From: Brachypodius melanocephalos
Lineage: Eukaryota > Chordata > Aves > Passeriformes > Pycnonotidae
NCBI GenBank assembly: GCA_013398615.1
Contig: VZSR01000680.1
Location: 1,347,852 to 1,411,851 of the forward strand
DNA: 64,000 nt
Reading direction: 5' to 3'
The notes under the pieces are model-generated. The model worked only from the letters and a program-made list of their open reading frames with translations, had not been told where the DNA came from and did no database searches. A program made the position numbers and the translations under genes. Numbering within the stretch: the first letter of the stretch is position 1; every line of letters starts with the position of its first letter. Shown piece by piece: positions 27,601 through 39,600 of the stretch.

Positions 27601-30600
27601 GGAGAGGTCTAAAAAGAGGAAGAGTTTAGAAAAGGACTTTCTGAACCAAAGAGCAAAACTACCACTATCTGACTTGCTTCCCAAAATATGTTGTCAAAGA
27701 TTACCCTGGCTGCTGAAACTGGAACATCTTATCTCCAGGTGTCTCTCCTGAGGTCTGAGAAAGCTGAAAGAGAAGAATTAAAGAGTGTTCATCTGCATCT
27801 TTCAGCTAACATCAGGATTATTCGAATTCACAGAATCTCTCAGGGTGACCTGACGTGTTTGAAAAACTGATAAGAGCACAACACAATACCTCTTGTGCTG
27901 AGGGAGGAGGCCTCACAAAACATAACACAGTATCTCTCATGCTGGGGGATGAGGCCTCACTAAATACAAGCTCTGAAGAAAAAAATAAAACCTGTGGTTT
28001 CCTCTTTGGCTCTCTGTGCCTCGCTTGAACTCCCTTGCCTGTTGTCTCTCTCTGTTAAGGGAGACAAAGTAAATACATAAAGCTGCCCAATGTGACCTTT
28101 TTGTTATTTCTGCAAAGTTCCTTCCACTTTAAAGGAGTGGAAAAGTACATTGCAAGATCTGAAAGGTGAAATGCAGGGAGTGCTCTTTTTCCATCTCAGC
28201 AGCCACACATCGAACTAAGGACAGCACAGTGGTTAAAAACAAAACCTTTGCTGTCAGAAAGCTGCAGCTCTAGAGGTGCTGTAACACTGTGATGCCAGTT
28301 GCAGTCAATTCTTCATGGCCACAGGTTTTCACAAGTGGTGGTTGCTTTTGGGAGGTTTTCTTACCAAGTCTCTTAGACCTGAAGCATAGGTTGAACAAAG
28401 TGATTATGGGTGTGAGGTTTCCACATTCTTTTAGTTTCTCTTTACCTTTGAGTTCCTGGTTTAGGAGACACAAAAAGAGGAAACCAATAAATAAATGTAT
28501 TGTGGACTTCATTTAAATATACATCACCAAATCAAAAACTTATGCTTTCTCTGGGTTGTGCATAAATTTGGATGTTTTCTTCCTTCCTGGTGAAAGGGTG
28601 GAATGTTTGTGTTGATTGCATCAGCCCCATAAATAGTCAGGTAAGAAATCTTGCACCCAGGACACAAAGGGCAGAGCCCTCTGTTGCTTTGTATTCACAC
28701 ATGCAAAACTGAGAATCTGGCCCTCAAGATTCACACTTCAGAGTATTTCATAGATACATTTGTTTCTGTGCAATATTCTCTCCTTTTCTGGTTTATTTAT
28801 TGCCTCTATCAGCAGATGCAGTTTGCAGTAGTTAAATTGACTCAGGTTTGTCATCCTGGGATGAATTTGTATTGCTGGGATTTTTAAGAAGGCATAGCAT
28901 CTGATGAAGAGCACTTGGCAATGTTTGATTTTGAGTTTCTTCATGTTGTTGTGTCTCTAGGGGCAGAGGTTGGGGAGCAGTTGCTGGCTGTGCTGTCACC
29001 TTTTACCTTGCCATGTGTTGCCTTCTGACTCTTTTCCTCCCTAACTGAATTTTATTTCCCCATAGGAGTGATTCCTGGGGTTTTGGTGCTTGCCTGTTTC
29101 TCTCTGTATGCTGTAGAATTTTATTATTATGGGAAGACGTGTTTCCACTTAAGCGAACAGGGTGATCAAAACAAATTATATAAAATGTCTTCTCTGTGGC
29201 CTTCTCTGCAGAAGGTGCACTGAGAAGGGAAAGAATTGTGAAAGGTGTGGAACTGCCTTCTCTGACACACCAGCAAGCCCCTATCCCCAAGCTTTTCCTC
29301 TCCTGCTCTGTGGTTGCCAGTACCAGAATCAGCAGCCCATTTGTACTATTCTAGCTAAACTATCTATTGAAGTGTGTTTCAGAAAAGAGAAAATTCTTGG
29401 AGTAGATTCAGTCACTTTGGAAGGGTGAGGCACCTTGGAGGATGCTCATTAATGATTTAAAAGGGGAGTGTGACTGAAAGGCAGTGTCAGAAATCCTCAC
29501 AAGTGGGTAACAGCAGTCAAGTTAATGTTTGTGACTCTTCAAAAGCTTTACTTGGATGTCTCTTCAAAACAGTCTGAATTCACTGAGGGAGGGCTATGCC
29601 ATCCTTTCTTCTCTTTGAGTAGCTGCCTGAAAATAAATGTAAGATGGATTTTCTTAAAATAAATGAGAAAACACCCAAGGCTGGGTAAAAGTCTTGAATG
29701 CTCAGACTTAAAAGTCATCAATTCCCCAGCAATGTTAGATGATCCTAAAGTGCATAGATCAGCAACAACTTCAAAAAGTTGAGAAGAACTAAAAAAATGA
29801 GAAGATTTGTTCTCTTGAACATTAAAGATCACATCTTATTATTTGGCAATTCATATGTGATCTCTGCATGGGGTTGATCATGCATTTCCATGCATGTGTG
29901 TATTTGCCTGTGAGTGTAATGTGACAGTCCTACAGCATTTGGGAATGCAGATAAACTAAGTCCAGCTCAAATGTGTTCCATAAACAGCTCTTCAGGGACA
30001 CTCATCTTTGTGTTGATTCATTTGTTCAGCTGTTGGAAAGTCACAGGTGCTTATTTGACTGCTCTGGCCTGTGCCCAGGAGGGTCACTTAGGTGGGAATT
30101 GGACAACCTCTAGCCCATGACCTATAAAAGGAAGAAATGCACACCATTATTTTCATTGGGTCTTAATTAGTGAACTCGCTGCTCAGCTTCTGCAGAATCC
30201 TAAGCACTGTATTTAAAGCCTCAAAGTAATTTCCTTACTTTCAATAATTTAATATATTTTACTGGTCCTTCTGCTTTTTCTTTTGCAGTCCTATATAAAA
30301 TGTTTAATGACAGTTTAAAGAAATACAAGACATTGGATATCTGTAGGTCAGGCAAAGACTAGCCTGCTTTTAGTGTTTGGTTCTTTCTGGAGAGAAAAAT
30401 CCTATTGCTGCTTATCCTTGTGCAGCCAAGCCATTTGAAAAACTCAGCAGCTGAACACAAACCATGGCTGGGTGTTTTGTCTTCCTTATCTTTTGTCTGT
30501 GCCTCAGTGCCACCAGTGAAAGGAAGGAAGAGACAGAGCAGCTTCTCACACTGACATTGACATAATTTGGCACTTGCTGGAGATTAAAGTGAATATGACA

Positions 30601-33600
30601 AGATCTTTCTTCCTGAGGCAGTAACAGGGATCTGAAGTGCTGACTTCTGTCAATATGGCAATGGCAAGCTCCTCTGCCTCTCCCTCCTGTGACTGCTGTT
30701 GCTATGAGAAAAGCAAGAGGTACAGGCTTTACCAATATGCCATTGCTTTAGGATAAAATGAAGAGAGGGAAAAATAATGTGAGGTAACACTGTCCAGGGT
30801 TCATAACAATACAACCATGAATTATGCAGTTGCATCTGTCCAGCCTGTGCGAAAAGGATACCAATGCCTAGGAATGAACATGTAATGCAGAGGGCACAGC
30901 TTCCAGTGGTTGTAAACTGGTATGAAATTATTAACCTAACAGGGATTATTCTGACTTAGAGCATGTAAGAGTGTGTGATGTACAAGTCCTGCTTTTCCCA
31001 CTTCGTTCTGCCATGAGGTAATACCCGTTCACAAACACACATAATAGAGTCTGAGAGGTTTCCCAAAAGTGAGTCCATTGTGAATTCTCAGCCCCCTCCA
31101 TTGGGCTCAAAGAGCCCTCTCAGAGGGCAAACTACATTCTTCCAGCTTGTTCCACTCTGGGAGTGGTTGGGCAACGATTGTTATCCAGTATGTGATTATC
31201 AGATTATTGCCATTGCCTGAGTGTTTTTTCTGTCATGTTGAGTTTTCCTTTTCTCCAAGGAATCTGCTGCTTTTTAGGCAGAAAATAGTTACATTTCTTA
31301 GCTGTTTACATCTAAGACATAAGGCCAGGACCTCACTTTGCTTTCAGAATTGACCCTGTAAGTGTTTCTTTTCACATAGCGCCAGGTCAGGACTGTTTCA
31401 GCATTTTGTTGGTAGACAAGGGTGAGTCCAGCCATCAAGGGTGCCCCATCCAGACGATCCTCCAGCAGACTGAGGTCCAAACTGTGTTATGTGGCCATGA
31501 GCTGAGCCTTACACAGTCATTTCTTGTCCGTGGGCAGAGGACTTTGCTCTTCTGTTCCATTAAGCTGCCAAGAGTGATCATTGCTGAAATGACTTTGTTA
31601 AATAATCCAGAAGTTTACCTTTTCCTCCTTTCTTTCCTGAGTTCAGAAGTTGGTAACCTAAGCACCAAGACATGCTGTGCATCCCTTAGTGCTGTGTCTG
31701 TTACAGGGCCTGGGGCTTGGGTCCAGAAGGTCTGGTTTGTTTGTTCCCCTGGGTCTGGAGGAACACAGATTTTATTTATGTTTTATTTTATTCTTTTTTA
31801 TTTTTCATTTAAAAGCTATCCAGCAGTTTGTCAGTTGAAGCAGAAGACAGTCCTTTGCACTTACTCATGTACACATGCTGATCAGCTGAAGTGTTAAAGC
31901 TCAAGGTGAGTGCTCCAGCCTTTAATCAATGACCAGTCATTGATTTAGCACATCCACAAGTTTCAGGTGGGCATGAAGTAGTTCCTCCATTGTGTCCAGT
32001 TTTAGGGTAGTTTTAGACACTAGAGATACTTTTCAATGTGTAATTTATTAGGTAAATGGTCTTTCAATAGTTTGTGCTAAAGAGGGAAGTGGAAAGCAGC
32101 TGAGCAATACTGCCATTTCTAGGTGTTACAGGTGGTGGGCACTGTTAGAACTGGAAAACACACAACTGTGACCTTTTATAAGTGCTCAGTGAAACACTGA
32201 GTAACTGCTGGTCAATTTAAAAGCACTTTGGGTGTTTAATAGTTGTTTATGGTGATCTTCATGCACAGATGAGTAAGGAGTTACTTGGGGCAATGTGTGT
32301 GCAGCTGTCCAGCCAGAGCTGAAGCAGCCTCTGGTAAAGGTGATGTAGCAAAGGAGCTCAGCAGATGAAAGAGGAGCTGGGGATGGATGTGGGGTATTAC
32401 AAACCAGCAGATGTCAAAGGGATGGAGCAAAGGGTTAAAATGGAAGGAATCAGGCATGAGAAAGTGATTGATGGCCAGATGGAGATCCAGCTAAGGCCCT
32501 GAAGTGGAATTCTGTAAGTCAAACATTGATGAAAAGCGGCTGGGTAGCAAGAACAGACAGCAGCCAGGTTTGTTTCTGGTTTCTTGCCATATATGAGACA
32601 TCCCTTTGAGGTGTGTCTGATGGCCAGAGGATGTGATAGCTTTAGCTGTAGCTCTTTTGTCTCCAGCTGTTGTGTGTTCTGTGCTTAGTTCTCTGGTCTG
32701 GTGCATTGCAGGATTTTTAGGGTAAATCGTTTTTCCATCAGTGTAACACACCAATTGCCAAAATTTCAAGGAAGTTAGATGAGGTGGTGAATATATTCTC
32801 CTGCTGGTGGCCACCAGAAATGCTTAAGAGGAAAATTTCTTCTTTGCTCTACATAGTGCTGTGCTTGCAAGTCATGCGTAGGGTCCTTTCAATGCATTTG
32901 AGCTACTATAGAAAATTCTTGGTTTCAAAACCATTTAATTAGGGTTAACGAAGTTTGGGACTTGGTACTGTATTTCTTGCAGTAATACATCTCTGTTCTT
33001 GCTGGATGTCTTAATTTTGCAGCAGTAGGTACATATTCAGGACTCAAATCCCCATTACCCCCATGCCTTCAGAGTAGGGCAGACTGGTGTCATAATATTA
33101 CATCATAATCCTTTCCAAATGGAGGCATCATGAGGTGACTCTTGTTGCATTTTGAAATAGTGTGACCAATGTGAGGATTTGATCCAGGAGTTCCACTCTT
33201 CCAAAAAGTACTAAGGTGCTTGCAGATATTTGATATGGAGCTATTTTGGCCCTCAATTGCAAAATAAATAGGTCAGCCAAGGCCTTTGAAAGGAATTTAA
33301 TAGATACATCTCACACTCACAGGGAAGCATGAAACTCCTGCTAAAATGAGATTGGGTTCATGAAAGGTCACCGTTATCTTTTAAAGCAACTTTTTGCACT
33401 TCTGCAGAGCAAATATTGCATTAAAGATACTGGCAAAATCTCTGTTTTACTGATAATGCTCCAAGTTTTCCTTTTTCTCCAAATTGTGATAGCGCTTCTT
33501 GTGAGCTAAGCAGTCAGCCTTATGACTTTTGCTTTATTGCTTCATAGTGACATGCTGAGCTATGCTCAAGGCATTGAGCAGTAATTACAAGAAGAATTAT

Positions 33601-36600
33601 ATGCTGCCAAAATAACAGGAAAATACTTTATTATTATTTTATTGGTGACTTTTAAGTCTCCTGTCATCATTTTTTCAGAAACTGTTGTGACACAACCATC
33701 CAAGCTGGCTTAACTCTAAAGCTCATTTTGCTTGCTTTTATAAGCACAAATCACTTACAAATTTGGGAAAGGGGCTAAAAAGGACTTCATATAGATACTG
33801 ATGTAGGTAGGTGCTTGTACAGATGTCTATACATGCTTATCTATCTATCTATCTATCTTTACATACAGCTATATGAAACATTTATAATAACTGTACTTTC
33901 CTCCATTCCTAAACCTCTACCAGAAGTGCCTTTGTACTGAATTTGGTGTTGCACAAACAGGTGGCATGGGGGATGGTTAGAAACCTCTGGTGGGGAGACA
34001 GATTGTCACAGGTGTGTGGGGGAGAGGGTGCACAGGTACAATGTGCAGGAGGCAGCTGGAAGATGGGGAAAGCCTTGTCTCTGGGGAGAGTTTGCCTGTC
34101 AATCATTTCATGTCTCACATGGGACAGCAGCAGACACTGCACTGCCCAGAGAGGCTGCTCCACTCGGATGGAGAAAGGTCTGCACCCCTGGACTGCAGTG
34201 CAAGGCTGGGCTGGGCAGTGCTCTCCTGCCAGCAGGCAGACCTGGGGATGAGCCAGGGGGCATGAAAGGAACTGCATCACAAGCTCTGGGGGCTCCTTCA
34301 GCCTTGTTTTCATGGGGCTCAGTGACTCTGGGGCCAGTGAGTGCAACCCCTGTCCTGCTGCTGGTGATGCCCCTGCCCGCTCTGCCTCCCCTCTCGCTCT
34401 GCCCCCATTCCTTTTCCATTTTCCTTCCTCCTTCTCTGTCTTTTCTAACCCTCTTTAGTAGGGCAACTTCTCTTTGTTGTTGGTGGTTTTGGTTGCCAAT
34501 AAACAGTTCTCAGATACAAGGTTGTCTCGGTTGATCTAATTTCATTCCAGACCATTTATTTTTAAAAGAACTCCTCGCAGTTCCCCACTGTGGAACGTGA
34601 CAGGGTTCTTTCTCCACCGCTGATATTTAGCTACTTGTCTTTCACAAGTATAGAAAATATGAAAACAGTAGAAAAGTTAATAAAGCTCTACAGCAAAGCC
34701 TGGACAAGAGAAATGCTAAATATCACTGGCTCCTGCCACACACACATATCATGTTTAGGAGACCAGTTGCAGAGGTATTTAGTGTGGGAGCCTGGAGCAG
34801 GATGTCCTTAACCCTGGCCTTTGCTTGATGTGATCATGATGGGATTGTGAATATGTGGTAGGGTAGCAGGCATATTGCCTTTCTGAGGGCTTGACTAAAT
34901 CCCAGCAAGAAACCTTGGAACAGATCTCAGTAAGCCAGCAATGACTTGGAAATCATATGTGCATCTTCATTAAGTCTTCTGAATTATTCCAGTGTTATTT
35001 TTGCCTGGTGGTATAGCTGTGGGCACATTCTGCTGTTCCTTTGAGGCTTGCAAGCTTTTGGATCCACTGGATATGGCTTCGTGTTCAAATTTGTATTTGT
35101 GGCCATCCCAAAGTTTTTCAGGGCAAAGCCTATCACGAAATATTGTTATTTGTTATTTAAAAACTGCTGCACTAGAATTCAAATTTTGCTCAAATTCAAA
35201 TTCTGCCCAAATTCAAATTCTGTCCAAATTTGAGTTCTCTGTTGGCCATTATTCATCTTCCATTCATAAACTTTTATGAAGTGACAAGGCAGCACTGAGG
35301 CAGCGCAGCAGGCGGGGGGTGGAGTCAGCCATTCAGAAACAGATCTGAGAGTCACCCCAGACTCTGGTTGGTGATTTTACTGAGCTGTGAACACATCCTG
35401 AATGTCAGGATCCTTTCACATGCTCAAGGAAGTGTTGCAATTTCACTTGTCTGGTCTTCATATTGCTCTCCGGAGGCTTTCATCCCAACGAGTTTCTTTT
35501 TATAATAACTCAGGAACACATCATGAAATCTCCTGAATTCTGGCAGAGTTCTTGCTGAGTTCTTGGCATTTAGGATCTTAATTCTGTGACATGATGTGTC
35601 AAGCCGGTGGAATATGTGGATTTGTTCCATACTGCAACAGGTATCCTCCTGTTCATGAGTGTACAGAGCTCTGCTCAGACAATGCAAGAGCACACACTCT
35701 GCAGCTGTGAGCTGAAGGGAGGATACAACTCTGCAGGGTTTTCCTGTCACCTCTGCAGCCTGACAAGTCTGCCTGTGGGTGGAAGTGCAGAATTAACAGT
35801 TAAAGGCTAAACATTTTCCCTGTGGGTGATTCTTGGTAATTATGATGTGACTTTTGCCTGGAAAATGATAGGTGCCAGGGGAGGGACGAGGAAAGAGAGC
35901 GAACTTCCTTACTGTAAATATTGGTTGTTGAAAATACCCTGGAAGAAGTATTTCTGAGGGTCTCAGTTTCACTTTTCTTAATGCTGTTGGTATTGCTGAG
36001 ATGGCAGTGACACCCTGTGGTACCAGATGCTATCATTCAGGAAATCACTGTAACATTGCAATAGCAAAAAGTCCAGGGATGTTTTTAATTCTTCTTCACA
36101 GAGCATGTCCTCTGTCCTTTCCCTGAGTGCTCTGCACTGAGTAGGATGTACTGTCCTGGATTTAAATGTCCTGGAAGTGGCTCTGGTCTGATTCACATCT
36201 CTTGGCTTTACAGAGGAGGAATCAGCTGTACCAGCAAACCAGGCTCACATTGCAGGACACCTTTGCTCTCACTCAGTGAAAATGCTTGTTCTTCTCTGGA
36301 TGCCCTGGTGAGCCAGGAGAGCTTGTGATTGGAGGGGGCAGTGCTCATCTTGGGTATTTCCTCTTTTTCAGGGGGTTCACGAGTCGAAAGGTGTGACTGA
36401 AGATTACCTGAAACTGGAATCCCTGATCCAGAAAGTTGTTTCTCCTTACCTGGGCACGTATGGTCTGTACTCCAGCGACGGACCCTTCACACACTCTGCC
36501 TGCATCTTGGGTAAGAATAACACACACTCCATTTGGCCCAGCACAGAGGACTTCCCAAAACCCTGCTCCATGCAGGGCCATGCACAAGAGGTGGCTGCCA

Positions 36601-39600
36601 GTGCTTCCATAAGTGCATCAAGCTTCTTTCCTACCACCATGCTCTTTGCAAGGTGCAGAGTCACAGTGAAACTTGGCAGTGGCAAAAGATGAAAACAGAT
36701 CATCATAAGAGTGCTCGGTAATAGAAATCACTAAAATTAATCTAGAGTGTGTTTAGCATTTCCATTCTACCTTTTAACAGGAGAGCTTTTAACACAGGAT
36801 GCTTTATGGAGAGTGAGAGGAAGAAGCAATAAGCCACTTCTGAAGTACTCAGTAGTTAATTTTCATTAGCATTCATTAGCACACAAAGATTGTACAAGGC
36901 TGTTAAAATTAGGGAGGAGAGTAGGAATTTGTCTTAGAAAAGACTAACACATAAGCCATGTAAAAGCTTTCTGCCGAGCAGAAGGTAATAAACTGTTCTC
37001 CATCCCAATGGAGATAAGAAATACAGAGTGGGGCTCACATAGCAGGGGGAATTAACATTACATGGAAGGAAAAATCTCAAATTTCACATGAATTGTCTCT
37101 GGAGGTTGTTGAATCTTCACTGCTGAGACACTTTTACTTGTCAAGTAAATCAGCATCATAAGGAGCAAGGGGGAAATGTGGGCTTGGCCTGGTGGCAGCT
37201 TGAGTTCCCTTTAGCTTAATTTCTGATTCTTGGAGCTTTGAAGCCTTTGGTGATTTCTGTGAAGGCAAGATTTAGCCAGGATGAAGGTGGAATATCCTAC
37301 ATAGCAGTGCAATCTGTTGAAAATACAAGGGGGATACTACCAGTGTAAATGAAAAAGGAAATGTGGTACCTGAGTATTTCAGTGTAAATACTGGGATGGC
37401 CTGATCGAACAGAGCAGACAGAAGGGAAAATAAGTTCAGTTGTGCATTTTCTCTGTAGTCAATTCAATCTGTTTGCTTGTCAGAAATGGTCAATAAAGTA
37501 GTTGGTTTTCCATTAAAGGTGAATGGCAAAATGGTTGTGTTGCAGCAGTTGTTGAGGAAACAAATGAGGTTTATGTGAATAAATAGAGGCTGGTTATTTA
37601 TGGAAAATGGTTCAGGATTACTACTTGGTATTCATTGCTTGCCATTAAAAGGCCACAAACCATTTAATTTAAATGGAGCCCCAAATTGACATTTTCTAAA
37701 TACAAGCTTTTGTATGTCAAGATAGAAAAAATGCACCCAAAGAGAATAAAGCGCCAGTGGAACAAATTGTTGGTAAATAAATGTCTTATTACCTGACAGC
37801 AGAAGATATGAAGGTTTTGGTGGTCTGGGCACTTCATCTTGCTGCAGTCTGGGTTGTAGATGTAGAAATACTCCTGAAATGAGTCTTACTGTAATCACTG
37901 AACCTGGATCCAGGGGAAGCTGAGTGTGTATGGGGCTGCTTCTTTTAAACTGATGCATCTAATTCTCTTCAGCTATTTTGCTGGTATGTTGCATGTTGTG
38001 ACCAGAGTTCATAGCCCCAGGAACCCCTTCTGTTTGCCAGCTCAAACTCCTAAGAAAACATCCAAAAATGAACTTGGATCAGATGATTTCACTGCTATGG
38101 CAGACACAACTGCAAAATACAATCTTAAATACAGAAATTGGCTTTTTTTAGTAGTACAGCATATGATTGGAATTTGTGTCCAGGTAAGCACATGATTTCA
38201 CAATAGCATCATTTTAAGAGATTGGAATATGAAAAGGAAATTGCAGAGTTTGCAGGGAACATGTACCAGCATCCTGATTTAAAGCAGACAGTTTATTTGC
38301 AGTGAATGTGGTTGCCTTCCAGAGGGTAATTTGATCCCCTGCTCCAGTTATGCCTCCTTCATGGGATGGCAAAGCGAGAATAGCAGAAAGAAAACTTCAG
38401 AAGTGAGACCTATTATTCACACCCCTTTTTCTACTAACAGCACGAGTGAATCTGAGCACTGAGACCTGCACAGAGTTTGAGTGGTGGTCGTTTTGCTCAC
38501 ACTGCCAGGACACTCCAGTGCTAAACCACTGCCAGAGGGGGAGCTCCATGCTCACTTGCTGCCATCTGCTGCTTATTTTTTGGGAAAATCCCACTTGCTT
38601 AACAGCATTCAGGCAATCACTGCTGGAGTGAATGCAGATTTGCTCCCCTCAAAAAGAGGTTTCTGTGGGCACTGCCTTCTAGTTAACATTTTCAAACACT
38701 CTTGGTGCTCTGAGCAATACCCTGAAAGTTTTTCCAGAATTAGTAGAAAAATTGCCCGTCTTAATCCTCATGCTCCAAATTTGAAGAGACTTTTCTTTTT
38801 CCCAGGACGGGTGGAAAAGTTAAATTTCAGCTACTACAGATGGGTAATTACTTTTATAGCCTGAAAAAGAACAGAATTGCACTTTCTGTTCTTGTCCAAA
38901 GGAAGTATTTACAACTGTGTATCACCCCTCCCACTGTATTTGCTGCTTTACCTCAGCTGCTGAAGTTGTGTGAATATAAGGGAATCTCAGGTATTATTTG
39001 TAAAGGTAGATTTGGGGTCCTCAGTATGCCAAAGAAATCTGTGAATCTGCAAAGCCAGCAGAATGTCTTCTTCTAGGAAAGTTTCACTCAAGAAAAGCTT
39101 ACGGATATTCGGGACTTCGCGTTTCTTTTGAACGCTGGTGATTATTAGCAGCACAATAGGAGACTGCGGGATTGTCCTGTGCACCTCTGGGGAAATGCAT
39201 GCCTGCAGGAGACTTTGCAGATCTTACTCTGGGTCTTTGTTCGCAGAGAAGCGGTTCTTCAGGCGCTCCAAGTCGGGTGACATCCTGGCCAAGAACCCCG
39301 TGGTGCGTTCCAAGAGCTACAACAATCCGCTGCTGACGCCGGTGGCCGAGTACGAAACCGAGAGCATGGCCGCCAACGGCAGCGGCATCCGCAGGCACTC
39401 CGTCTCGGAAATGACCTCCTGCCTGGAGCTCCAGGGGTACTCCAACCTCACCACCATCATGGACAACGGCTCCAAGAGCTCCATGACAACCATGAAAAGC
39501 TCCCTGCCGGGAGACCAGGAGCGGCCCGGCACCGGGTCGGTGCAGTGCTCCAGCAAACTCGGCGCGGCCGAGCAGCAGAAAGGACTCTTCTGCTCGATTG

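Larger units (their letters stand above)
24596..36371 (+). other. PRR5: PRR5 intron 6
   Basis: The largest PRR5 intron, 11776 bases. It contains the AT-rich repeat zone at 24727-25047 with a TATCC pentanucleotide run, a duplicated LTR-like segment near 27878-28080, a TCTA microsatellite at 33837-33857, a GC-rich unclassified stretch at about 33930-34620 and short 17-bp tandem units at 35175-35232. No other exon is recognised. Confidence 0.8.

Noticed and set aside
31406..31897. 163-codon open frame on the + strand
   Set aside because: It lies in PRR5 intron 6, has no recognisable domain, contains low-complexity F/L/Y runs from a T-rich tract, and has no supporting splice structure.
33909..34534. 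Five overlapping open frames on both strands
   Set aside because: Compositional effect of a GC-rich intronic stretch; no frame is favoured and no domain appears.
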